From NCBI GenBank assembly GCA_964394625.1, contig CAYMYK010000015.1, positions 1 to 24,021 on the forward strand: a stretch of DNA of 24,021 nt. Direction: 5' to 3'. The notes beneath the pieces were generated by a model, which was not told the origin of the DNA, ran no database searches, and was given only the letters and a program-made list of their open reading frames with translations. The position numbers and the translations under genes are program-made. Shown here piece by piece: positions 1-7,508 of the stretch. Source of the DNA: JAUVYV01 sp964394625. GTDB taxonomy: Bacteria > Planctomycetota > Phycisphaerae > Sedimentisphaerales > Anaerobacaceae. How positions within the stretch are numbered: the stretch's first letter is position 1; each line of letters opens with the position of its first letter.

Positions 1-108
1 TAATCCTATCGGCAAAAAGACCTGGCAGACTTTATTTCGTGGACTGAGTACTAGTTGTTCTAATTCATCCTGCTTTAACTTCGGCAAATGTGCTAACGAC
101 TTTCTCAT
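1..108 (-). CDS. Partial nucleotidyltransferase/HEPN-type protein, N-terminus only (runs off the left edge)
   Basis: Reading the minus strand from an ATG at 108 gives 36 open codons up to the window edge. The first 20 residues (MRKSLAHLPK then LKQDELEQLV) resemble the start of a family of stand-alone nucleotidyltransferases whose N-termini read roughly M+xSLxHLPxxKQxEL and which continue into a GSYARG-type nucleotidyltransferase motif. That catalytic motif would lie beyond the edge. The residues after position 20 (LSPRNKVCQVFLPIG) match the family less well, so the gene may already be diverged or broken. A TATAAT lies only 8 bases before the ATG (117-122), which would give an almost leaderless transcript. 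Family call is from memory of the N-terminal pattern and is tentative. Confidence 0.4.
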   Translation of the reverse strand, partial: MRKSLAHLPKLKQDELEQLVLSPRNKVCQVFLPIGL

Positions 109-508
109 ATCCCGCCATTATACCCAAAACCGACAACCCCACAAATTTCATTTCTCATACTGACCGATTTTTGTGGGCTTGGCCACGCCGCCGAGACCCC
201 TTACGGGGCTGCGCGTTTGATATTTAGGCCTAACTCTATTGAAAACAAAAGCTTAATCACTGCCGACGAAGTCGGCCTCAACCGACTAAATACTAAAAAC
301 TAACTTGTCCCTAAGGGGCGACTATCAACTCTCAATCTGCCAGTCCTATCTGACTAAGTGTCCAATTGCCCCCCAAGCCCCGTTTATCAATACTAAAAAC
401 GCCTTTTTCACCTGCCAACGCACAAAATGAGGCGATCCATAAAGACAATATACGGCGACGGAACCGTGCTGTATATCTCCTCACTGCTAAAACAAACAGG
501 CGTCAAAA
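109..508. other. Non-coding stretch with several small hairpins
   Basis: No convincing gene was found here on either strand. Visible structure includes CCCACAAA (138-145) opposite TTTGTGGG (170-177), CCCC-TTAC-GGGG (197-208), the perfect hairpin GCCGAC-GAA-GTCGGC (262-276), and a 12-base direct repeat AATACTAAAAAC at 289-300 and 389-400. The 65-codon open frame at 366-563 on the plus strand has low-complexity, non-protein-like composition and overlaps the antisense deoC fragment, so I do not count it. Confidence 0.5.
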
Positions 509-610
509 TCACCCGGCTCGCTCGCAGCCGGCCCTTAGCTGCTCATCGGTAAGAGTCGGATGAAGCAGGGAATGGTCAATCATCTTGGCGATTTCAGTAA
601 TCGTATCCAT
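509..610 (-). pseudogene. deoC: Truncated deoxyribose-phosphate aldolase (DeoC) N-terminal fragment
   Basis: The minus strand from 610 encodes 33 residues and then TGA. It contains the run AKMIDHSLLHPTLTDEQLR, which matches the N-terminal IDHSLLxPTxT motif of DeoC, the class I aldolase that splits deoxyribose-5-phosphate into glyceraldehyde-3-phosphate and acetaldehyde. An excellent ribosome binding site (AAGGAG) precedes the ATG by 8 bases, so the start of the gene is intact. DeoC normally has about 220-260 residues and its Schiff-base lysine lies far downstream, so this piece cannot be active. The similarity ends near codon 31 and neighbouring frames do not resume it, which points to a deletion or rearrangement breakpoint rather than a simple frameshift. 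Confidence 0.75.
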
Positions 611-711
611 TGTTCATCTCCTTTTATACCGGTCTCGATTGAATTTTCCCGTTGAGGCGCGGGTAAGTAACTTAAAAACAAGCAGTTACGGTTTCATCCG
701 CGGGCATTTGC

Positions 712-725
712 TACCCTTAAGGGTA
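712..725. repeat. Perfect 14-bp palindrome TACCCTTAAGGGTA
   Basis: The palindrome lies between the 3' end of the SIS gene and the deoC fragment. It extends imperfectly to TGC (709-711) and GCA (728-730) around a small bulge. There is no clean T-run directly after it on the minus strand, so it is not a classical terminator. It could be a factor-independent 3' end, a protein site, or chance. Confidence 0.4.
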
Positions 726-779
726 TAGCACAGACATATTTCCTTTAACTTTTTTAAATTTCTTCACCATATAAAACGG

Positions 780-1361
780 CTACCCGCCCTTCAAAAGTTC
801 AGGATTTTCCATAAACGCGTAGCAGAGTATATGGCACAAAACCATATGGGTATCCTCCACATTACCATAGTGGGTCGAGTTGACCGCGAAAACATCTTTG
901 GCAATCTCAGCAAGGCGTCCCCGCTTCGCTCCGACCAGCGCTATGGTGTGCAGTCCCTTCCGGTTGGCCCATTCCACCGCCCTGACAAGGTTGGGTGAGC
1001 TGCCGCTTACGCTCATTGTCAGGACGATGTCTCCGGGGTTTGCGTAATTCTCAAGCTGGCGAACAAAAACGTCCTCGTAGGCATAATCATTTGCTATCGC
1101 GGTTATCCAGCTTGTGCATTCATTCAGAGAAAAACACCGAAACCGTTTGCCCGCCGAATCGGATGCGCCTTTGCCGAGGTCTGTAATGAAATGGGAGGCA
1201 TTAGCGGCGCTGCCGCCGTTGCCGAACACAAAGACCTGGCAATCCTCTTTCAGCGCCTGCAGCAATCTGTCAATTAACCGTTCGGTGAATTCGACCGGTA
1301 TCGAATCGATTGCTGCTTTTTGTTTGTCGATATAATCCTGAATCCACTGTTTCGTTTTCAT
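780..1361 (-). CDS. SIS-domain sugar isomerase, GmhA-like (193 aa)
   Basis: This is a small cytoplasmic phosphosugar-binding protein of the SIS/GmhA type. The phosphate-binding signature FGNGGSAANASHF and the second SIS stretch MSVSGSSPNLVRAVEWA are both present. GmhA converts sedoheptulose-7-phosphate to heptose-7-phosphate using a His and Glu in HFxxEL; here the stretch reads HFITDLG, with Asp in the Glu position, so the substrate may differ. I chose the ATG at 1361 because GGAG lies 6 bases before it; the longer open frame upstream lacks such a site and would overlap the kinase gene. It is the last gene of the GH3-ROK-SIS operon, 76 bp after the kinase, which suggests handling of a phosphorylated sugar released by the glycosidase. 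The exact reaction is unknown. Confidence 0.8.
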   Translation of the reverse strand: MKTKQWIQDYIDKQKAAIDSIPVEFTERLIDRLLQALKEDCQVFVFGNGGSAANASHFITDLGKGASDSAGKRFRCFSLNECTSWITAIANDYAYEDVFVRQLENYANPGDIVLTMSVSGSSPNLVRAVEWANRKGLHTIALVGAKRGRLAEIAKDVFAVNSTHYGNVEDTHMVLCHILCYAFMENPELLKGG

Positions 1362-1437
1362 CCGAGTCTCCTTGATTTTGTTGCTTACCGGACATCCGGC
1401 AATACCTTCCGGCAACTGTTCACGATGGTAAAACAGC

Positions 1438-2391
1438 TCAACGCTTACATTTTTGTTTTGCCAGCAAAAGCGCTCCAACACAAACAACATTTTCCCCTAT
1501 GCCGGCTATTGCCACCTCGGGCCCCGGCAGAAAGGCCTCTGTTATGAATCGCGGCAGAAAACCCGACACGGCCTGACGCAGGGGCTCGCCAATGAGCGAA
1601 AGCCCGCCTCCAAGGACAATAATCTCGGGATGGAACAGGTGAACCGCATGAGAAAGTCCAAAGGCCAGGTCTTCCGCCGTTTCATCAAGTATCAACCGGG
1701 CTCCGGAATCTCCGTCCCGCATTGCCTGAACAAGATAACGTGCCTCCGATTTCCTGTCCTTGCCAACAATTCCGGCAAGAACACTTTCAGGATGCTCAGA
1801 GACATACCGGCGTATTTTGGCGTCCACCGCCCATCCTGAACATCGCGATTCGATATTTGAACCGGCTTTATCGTAGCACATCAGGCCAATTTCAGACTCC
1901 CCGGGTTTGGCACCGTGGTAGATTCTGCCGTCCACAACCAGCCCGCCCCCGACACCGCTGCCCAGAGTTACATAAAAGAGCTTACTATATCCTCTGCCGG
2001 CACCTTTATGGGCTTCGGCCAGGGCTGCGGTATTGGCATCGTTCTCGACCAGAACGGGCAGGCCTGTAAGCTCCTCGAGCCACAGCCCGATTTCAAAATC
2101 GGCCCAGCCGCCAACCTGAAAAGAGACGGCGATTTTACCCCTCTCAAAATCCACCGGCCCGCCAAACCCGACCCCGACAGAGCGAGCACTGTGGCTGCTG
2201 AGGATATCTTTAATCGCTGCCGCTATTTTTTCACGAATCCCCGCAGCGCCCCTGCTCTTATCAACCGCCATTCGGCGGTGCAGAACGATTGTCGCCTCGC
2301 TGTCACCAAGGACTACCTGGAGTTTTGTGCCCCCGATTTCTATCCCCAGGTAATAATCGTCCGTTTCCTTTTCTCTGTGGTAAGCTGACAT
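1438..2391 (-). CDS. ROK-family sugar kinase (317 aa)
   Basis: This cytoplasmic protein belongs to the ROK family (repressor, ORF, kinase), whose enzymatic members phosphorylate hexoses such as glucose, fructose, mannose or N-acetylglucosamine. The ATP-binding start GIEIGGTK, the catalytic Asp in VENDANTAALAEA (about residue 118) and the glycine-rich TLGSGVGGGLV are all present. There is no N-terminal DNA-binding helix-turn-helix, so it should be an enzyme rather than a repressor. The usual zinc site (GHxx...CxCGxxGCxE) is largely missing: the region reads GLMCYDKAGSNIESRCSGWAVD. I chose the ATG at 2391 because AGGA stands 6 bases before it; a TTG two codons upstream is also in frame. It lies 75 bp after the GH3 gene and is likely co-transcribed with it. 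Confidence 0.88.
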   Translation of the reverse strand: MSAYHREKETDDYYLGIEIGGTKLQVVLGDSEATIVLHRRMAVDKSRGAAGIREKIAAAIKDILSSHSARSVGVGFGGPVDFERGKIAVSFQVGGWADFEIGLWLEELTGLPVLVENDANTAALAEAHKGAGRGYSKLFYVTLGSGVGGGLVVDGRIYHGAKPGESEIGLMCYDKAGSNIESRCSGWAVDAKIRRYVSEHPESVLAGIVGKDRKSEARYLVQAMRDGDSGARLILDETAEDLAFGLSHAVHLFHPEIIVLGGGLSLIGEPLRQAVSGFLPRFITEAFLPGPEVAIAGIGENVVCVGALLLAKQKCKR

Positions 2392-2466
2392 TTTCAATCC
2401 TAAAATGCCCGTCCGCTCATGCTAAACTCACTCGACTTCTATACGACGATAAACATACCCGGCAAA

Positions 2467-4728
2467 TCACTCAGCCACCTTAAGTTCGCTTCTCAGGTAC
2501 TCCACCGAGCTTGTCCCCACCATAATCTCGAATTCTCCCGGCTCGACCACCCGTTCCATATCCTCATTGTAAAATCGCAGTTTCTCCGGCGTTATCTGAA
2601 ACCCCACCGTCTTCGTCTCGCCCCGCTCTAAATGTACACGCTCAAACCCCTTCAATTCCTTCACAGGCCGGGTAACCGAACCCACCACATCCCTGATATA
2701 CATCTGAACAACCTCGTCGCCGGCCCTGTCGCCGGTGTTAGTAACATCGACGCCGACCTGCGCAGTTTGTGCAGGGCCAATCACAGCCGGCATCACCTTT
2801 AGATTCTTATATTCAAACGTTGTGTAACTAAGCCCGAAGCCGAAGGGAAAAAGCGGGCCGCTGTTATGAAAGAGATAACTCCGCAGCCGCGATGGCTTGT
2901 GGTTATAAAAGACCGGAATCTGTCCGACCGACCGCGCAAAGCTAATCGGCAGCTTGCCGGCCGGGTTGACCTCGCCGAAAAGCACATCCGCAATCGCCCT
3001 TCCCGTCTCCTGCCCTAAGTACCACCCTTCTAAAACAGCCGGCACATTTTCCGCAATATAATTGATACTCAACGGCCTGCCGCCAATCAAAAGAACAATC
3101 ACCGGCTTGCCTACGCCGAGAACCGCCCGAACCAAATCGTCCTGCCGCCCTATCAAATCCAGCCCGTCCCGGTCGCCGCGGTGTTCTTCCTGCCAGGCCT
3201 CCCGGCAGGTACACTCGTTGCCGCCGACAGCCAGAACGACGGCGTCACATTTTTTTGCGACCTTTACCGCCTCGGCAATCAGCGTCTCGTCCGCTTGCCG
3301 GCTGTTCAGTGTCGGATTCCAGTTCTCCCAGAAACTGGCCTTTTCAACGTTGATTCTGCAGCCCTCGGCATAATGCACATTGAATTTACCCTCGGCGAAT
3401 TCTTTCAGCCCGTCGAGCACACTGACACCGCTCATCGGCTCGTATATGTAACCGCCTAAATGAATCTGGGCTGCATTCGGGCCTATCACCGCAAGGTCCT
3501 TGATTTTGCCGGCATTCAGCGGGAGTAAATCCCCCTCATTTTTCAACAGCACAATCGACTTTTCCGCCGCCTCGAGCGCAAGCGCCCGATGCTCAGCCGT
3601 ATTCGTAACTTTCTCGACCCTTTCAACATCAACGTAAGGCATATCGAAAAGCCCTAACCGGAACTTGGCGGCAATAACCCTGCCCGCCGCCTCATCAACC
3701 CTTTTTTTATCGACAAGACCTTGTTTCACCTGTTCGACAAGCGTCTGGTAACACGCAACCTCGTGGCTGTTCTCCAAATCAACGCCCGCATTCAGTGCAC
3801 GCCTTGCCGCCTCCGAGGCATCCGCCGCCGCACAGTGGTCCTGCTGAACCCGCTCGACGGCGCCATAGTCCGAGACCACCAGCCCATCAAAGCCCCATTC
3901 CTGTCGCAATACGCCCGTCAGGTATTTGCGGTTTATATGTCCCGGTATCCCGTCAACCTCGTTGTACGCAGCCATCACCGCACCGGCGCCGGCCTGCTTA
4001 ATACAAACCTCGAACGGCTCCAGAAAGTTCTCCTTGACCTCACGCTCTGATATATTGCAGGGAGCACAGTTCCTGCCGCCTTCCGGCCGGCCGTGCACCG
4101 GAAAGTGCTTCAGTGTCGAAAGAACGTGCTCCTGGTCGATTGTTTCACTTGTGCCCTGAAGCCCCCGCACGCACACCATACCCATCTCGCCCACAAGACA
4201 AGGGTCCTCTCCGAACGTCTCCTCGACCCTGCCCCATCGCGGGTCCCGGCAGATGTCCACAATCGGGCCGAATGCAAGCGTAACCCCTCGCGCCCTCATC
4301 TGCCCGCCGACCACGCGAAACAGCCGTTCTATAAGCTCACGGTCCCAACTGCTCGCTAAAGCGAGCACCTGCGGAAAGACCGTCGAGCCCTTCGCCATAA
4401 AACCGTGCAGCGCCTCGCCGTAAAACAGAGTGGGAATTCCCAACCGGCTGTTCTCGACAACGTACTTCTGAACAGCGTTCACAACCGCTGCGTGCCGGGC
4501 CGGCGATATGTCGCCTATCAGCCCGAAACGCATCACACCGATACCATCTTTGAAAAATTTGCCAAACTGCTCCTCCGTAAAATTACCGTCCCGGTCGAAC
4601 AGAGTCTTGTTTTCGTTGTAGGAAAGCAGTTGCGCCGCCTTCTCTTCCAACGTCATCCTGCCCAGCAAATCCGCCACTCTCGCCCCAATCGGCAGCGACG
4701 CATCCCTGTAATCCAGCCCTTTACCCAT
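2467..4728 (-). CDS. Glycoside hydrolase family 3 (beta-glucosidase / beta-xylosidase type), 753 aa
   Basis: GH3 enzymes remove terminal beta-linked glucose or xylose from oligosaccharides with retention. The N-terminal TIM barrel shows the expected landmarks: FGPIVDICRDPRWGR, the KHFPVHG loop, and the nucleophile Asp (about residue 287) in GFDGLVVSDYG. An alpha/beta sandwich domain follows (VLEGWYLGQETGRAIADVLFG), then a C-terminal fibronectin-III-like domain starting near VGVDVTNTGDRAGDEVVQMY, a family-typical architecture and length. No signal peptide is visible, so it probably acts on imported oligosaccharides in the cytoplasm. I use the ATG at 4728 because GAGG sits 5 bases upstream; a TTG seven codons earlier is the alternative. 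It is the first gene of the operon with the ROK kinase and SIS isomerase. The precise sugar cannot be read from the sequence. Confidence 0.92.
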   Translation of the reverse strand: MGKGLDYRDASLPIGARVADLLGRMTLEEKAAQLLSYNENKTLFDRDGNFTEEQFGKFFKDGIGVMRFGLIGDISPARHAAVVNAVQKYVVENSRLGIPTLFYGEALHGFMAKGSTVFPQVLALASSWDRELIERLFRVVGGQMRARGVTLAFGPIVDICRDPRWGRVEETFGEDPCLVGEMGMVCVRGLQGTSETIDQEHVLSTLKHFPVHGRPEGGRNCAPCNISEREVKENFLEPFEVCIKQAGAGAVMAAYNEVDGIPGHINRKYLTGVLRQEWGFDGLVVSDYGAVERVQQDHCAAADASEAARRALNAGVDLENSHEVACYQTLVEQVKQGLVDKKRVDEAAGRVIAAKFRLGLFDMPYVDVERVEKVTNTAEHRALALEAAEKSIVLLKNEGDLLPLNAGKIKDLAVIGPNAAQIHLGGYIYEPMSGVSVLDGLKEFAEGKFNVHYAEGCRINVEKASFWENWNPTLNSRQADETLIAEAVKVAKKCDAVVLAVGGNECTCREAWQEEHRGDRDGLDLIGRQDDLVRAVLGVGKPVIVLLIGGRPLSINYIAENVPAVLEGWYLGQETGRAIADVLFGEVNPAGKLPISFARSVGQIPVFYNHKPSRLRSYLFHNSGPLFPFGFGLSYTTFEYKNLKVMPAVIGPAQTAQVGVDVTNTGDRAGDEVVQMYIRDVVGSVTRPVKELKGFERVHLERGETKTVGFQITPEKLRFYNEDMERVVEPGEFEIMVGTSSVEYLRSELKVAE

Positions 4729-4775
4729 ACACACCTCGTATTTGCTCAATATCGGTTTTACGTTTCGATTCGCCT

Positions 4776-4804
4776 TTTATAGAAATCTCAAAAGCGATAA
4801 TCAA
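4776..4804 (-). promoter_or_regulatory. Promoter of the GH3-ROK-SIS operon
   Basis: On the minus strand a TTGATT -35 (4799-4804), a 17-base spacer and a TATAAA -10 (4776-4781) give a good sigma-70-type promoter about 48 bases before the GH3 start codon. It is predicted by eye only. Confidence 0.55.
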
Positions 4805-4857
4805 GCGCAAACTGAGTATGTCCCGTCCGGCAGAGGCGCATCTGTTATGGAATTTGC

Positions 4858-4887
4858 TTGCCCAATGATGCTCACCAACGTTATAAT
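4858..4887 (+). promoter_or_regulatory. Promoter of the Gfo/Idh/MocA operon
   Basis: TTGCCC (4858-4863), an 18-base spacer and a perfect TATAAT (4882-4887) lie 63 bases before the start codon of the first oxidoreductase gene. It is divergent from the GH3 promoter, with the two -35 boxes about 53 bases apart, leaving room for a shared operator. I saw no clear palindromic operator. Confidence 0.5.
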
Positions 4888-4950
4888 CACCCGCCGGAAA
4901 CTACACTAATATCGGCAGCCACGCCCGGAAAAATGTTAGGAGTTCTGCTA

Positions 4951-6051
4951 ATGCCAGGCAAGGTCAAAGTGGGCATCATCGGCTCGCAGTTCGAGGCCCT
5001 AATCCACGCCGAGTCGTTCAGGATACTGCCCGACGAGGCCGAGGTCGTCGCCGTCGCCTCGCCGACGCCGGGCAATGCCCAAAAGTTCGCTAAACAATAC
5101 AACATCCCCAAGGCCTTCACCGACTACAAACAAATGCTCGCCGAACGTGATATCGAAATGGTCACCATCGCGGCGCCGAATTCTCTCCACGCCCAGATGA
5201 CCATCGACATCGCCAACGCCGGCAAGCACGTCGTCTGCGAAAAACCGCTCTGTATGACACTCGAAGAAGCCGACGAGATGATTGATACCTGCGAAAAAAA
5301 AGGTGTACTCCTGATGTACGCCGAGGAGCTTTTTTTCACGCCCAAGTACGTCAAGGCAAAACAGATGGCCGACGAAGGCGCCTTCGGAAAGGTCTATCTC
5401 GTCAAGCAGTGTGAAAAACATTTCGGCCCGCACGCCGGCTGGTTCTGGGACGTTGCCAAATCAGGCGGCGGAGTCTTTATGGATATGGGCTGTCACGGCA
5501 TCGCATTCTGCTACTGGTTTCTCGACAGGCCCAAAATCAAAACCGTTTATTGCCAGATGGCCACCCACGTCCACACCGATAAAACAAAAGGCGAGGACAA
5601 CACCATCTGCATACTCGAATTTGAAAACGGCGCGGTTGGCCTTATCGAAGATTCCTGGGCTCGCCGGGGCGGTATGGAAGACCGAATCGAGGTCTATGGC
5701 GAAGGAGGTGTCACCTACGCCGACCTGCACATGGGAAACGCCCTGCCCACGTACAGCGAGTACGGCTACGGATACGCCGTCGAAAAGGCGCCGACAACAA
5801 AGGGCTGGACGTACCCCGTCTTCGACGAGCTTTACAACTACGGCTTCCCGCAGGAAATGCACCACTTTGCCCGGTGCGTCCGCGGAAAAGAAACGCCTAT
5901 TGCTACCGGCCGGGACGGCCGGGTTGTCCAGCAGGTTCTCTATGCCGGCTATCACTCCGCCGCAACGGGCAAAAAAATAGAGCTGCCCTTCACGCCAAAG
6001 AACGTCAAAACACCAATCGAGCTGTGGTTGAAAAAGGAAAACAAAAAATGA
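4951..6051 (+). CDS. Gfo/Idh/MocA-family dehydrogenase, cytoplasmic (366 aa)
   Basis: These enzymes are NAD(P)-dependent dehydrogenases acting on sugars, inositols and related polyols. The N-terminal Rossmann fold starts at KVGIIGS, and the family's EKP catalytic/cofactor motif (VVCEKPL) falls at residues 97-99. A C-terminal alpha/beta domain follows with GGGVFMDMGCHG, where the His is usually catalytic. There is no Tat or Sec signal, unlike the related genes downstream. I chose the ATG at 4951 because GGAG lies 8 bases before it and the protein then begins directly with the Rossmann strand; the open frame extends 31 codons further with no family similarity. Its stop overlaps the next start (ATGA), indicating translational coupling. 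Its role as the first gene suggests it completes inside the cell a pathway begun by the exported enzymes; that is inference. Confidence 0.9.
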   Translation: MPGKVKVGIIGSQFEALIHAESFRILPDEAEVVAVASPTPGNAQKFAKQYNIPKAFTDYKQMLAERDIEMVTIAAPNSLHAQMTIDIANAGKHVVCEKPLCMTLEEADEMIDTCEKKGVLLMYAEELFFTPKYVKAKQMADEGAFGKVYLVKQCEKHFGPHAGWFWDVAKSGGGVFMDMGCHGIAFCYWFLDRPKIKTVYCQMATHVHTDKTKGEDNTICILEFENGAVGLIEDSWARRGGMEDRIEVYGEGGVTYADLHMGNALPTYSEYGYGYAVEKAPTTKGWTYPVFDELYNYGFPQEMHHFARCVRGKETPIATGRDGRVVQQVLYAGYHSAATGKKIELPFTPKNVKTPIELWLKKENKK

Positions 6052-7469
6052 AAAGCAAACCAAACAAAACCAAAATCTCACGCCGTCAGTTTGTAAAATC
6101 CGCAGCAGCGGCGGCGGCATTTACTATTGTCCCGGGTCGTGTCCTCGGCCAGGCAGGCAAAATATCGCCGAGTAAAAAAATCAATCTCGCCATCATCGGC
6201 GTCGGGGGCCAGGGTACCTGGGATATGCAGCAGCTCCTCGAATTTCCCGAAGTGCAGGTAATCGCCGTCGCCGACCCGGCCAAAAGGTGCGACTACAGCA
6301 ACTGGTGGTACGAGACCGACCGCGGCACCGAACCGGCCCGGCAAATTGTCGAGGAACATTACGCCGAACAAAAACAAGCCGGTACGTATAAGGGCTGCAC
6401 CGAATACGCCGACTTCCGCGAGATGCTCGAAAAAGAAGACCTCGACGCCGTCCTCGTCGCAACCCCCGACAACCTTCACGCACACGCATCGATGGCGGCT
6501 ATGCGAAAAGGTCTGCACGTCTATTGCGAAAAACCCCTGACACATAACGTCGATGAAGCCCAAAAAATGGCGCAGATTGCGAGTGAAAAAAAGTTAGCCA
6601 CACAAATGGGAAACTCAGGCCAGGCATCCGAAATGACCCGCCGGGTCGCCGAGTTTATCGCAGCCGGCACCATCGGCCAGGTGTACGAAGTTCACGACTG
6701 GACAAATCGCCCCGTCTGGCCGCAGGGCCTCGACCGACCAAAAGACACCCCGCCCGTGCCCGGCTGGCTCGACTGGGACATCTGGCTCGGACCTGCTCCA
6801 TACCGCCCCTATCATCCTGCCTATCTGCCCGTGCAGTGGCGCGGCTGGTGGGACTTCGGCACCGGCGCGCTCGGCGATATGGCCTGCCATACCTTCGACC
6901 CAATCTTCCGCGCAATAAAACTCGAACACCCGACCACCGTCGAGGCCTGCTACGCAAACATCTTCCCGCCGGACCACAGCGAATACAAACCGACCGAGAC
7001 CTACCCGCACGCCTCGATAGTCCGCTATGAATTCCCGGCTCGGCCGGGCTTTGGGCCTGTTCGGCTCAACTGGTACGACGGCGGACTCAGACCCGCCAGG
7101 CCCGATGAGCTTGAAGAGCAACGAAAAATAGCAAAGAGCGGCGTTATGTACGTCGGCGACAAAGGAAAAATGCTCCAGGGCAGAATCATACCCGAATCAA
7201 AAATGAAACAGTACAAACAGCCCCCGAAAACGCTGCCCCGCTCGCCCGGACACTACAACGAATGGGTCAACGCCATCAAAGGAGGCCCACAACCCGGTGC
7301 AAACTTCCAGTTCGCGGCGCTCGTTACCGAAGTGGTACTGCTCGGCAACATCGCCCTGCGTTTTCCCGACAAGAAACTTAAATGGGACGGCAAAAATATG
7401 AAGTTCACCAACCTGGCCGAAGCAAACAAATACCTTAGCAGAGAATACCGCACCGGCTGGACACTATAA
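6048..7469 (+). CDS. Tat-exported Gfo/Idh/MocA-family oxidoreductase (473 aa)
   Basis: The N-terminus has a twin-arginine signal (SRRQFVKSAAAAAAF, residues 11-25) followed by a short hydrophobic stretch and a likely cleavage near VLGQA. Export through Tat fits a protein that folds with its nicotinamide cofactor in the cytoplasm, as known for glucose-fructose oxidoreductase of Zymomonas. The Rossmann motif IIGVGGQG (about 49-56) and the EKP motif (161-163) are intact. The C-terminal domain contains the WLGPAPYRPYHP and WRGWWDFGTGALGDMACH stretches typical of the large planctomycete subfamily. I use the ATG at 6048, which overlaps the previous stop and follows AAGGA; the open frame reads further upstream in the shadow of the preceding gene. 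The C-terminus ends RTGWTL, shared with both downstream paralogues. The substrate is unknown. Confidence 0.9.
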   Translation: MKSKPNKTKISRRQFVKSAAAAAAFTIVPGRVLGQAGKISPSKKINLAIIGVGGQGTWDMQQLLEFPEVQVIAVADPAKRCDYSNWWYETDRGTEPARQIVEEHYAEQKQAGTYKGCTEYADFREMLEKEDLDAVLVATPDNLHAHASMAAMRKGLHVYCEKPLTHNVDEAQKMAQIASEKKLATQMGNSGQASEMTRRVAEFIAAGTIGQVYEVHDWTNRPVWPQGLDRPKDTPPVPGWLDWDIWLGPAPYRPYHPAYLPVQWRGWWDFGTGALGDMACHTFDPIFRAIKLEHPTTVEACYANIFPPDHSEYKPTETYPHASIVRYEFPARPGFGPVRLNWYDGGLRPARPDELEEQRKIAKSGVMYVGDKGKMLQGRIIPESKMKQYKQPPKTLPRSPGHYNEWVNAIKGGPQPGANFQFAALVTEVVLLGNIALRFPDKKLKWDGKNMKFTNLAEANKYLSREYRTGWTL

Positions 7470-7508
7470 TTGGAGTCGTTTCTTGATATACCTTTTTGGG
7501 GCTTAGCT

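Noticed and set aside
709..730. Palindrome after the SIS gene as a rho-independent terminator
   Set aside because: It lacks a T-run immediately after the stem on the minus strand, so I list it only as a palindrome.
1320..2388. Several plus-strand open frames opposite the ROK and SIS genes
   Set aside because: The minus-strand frames contain full family motifs and ribosome binding sites, whereas the plus-strand frames do not.
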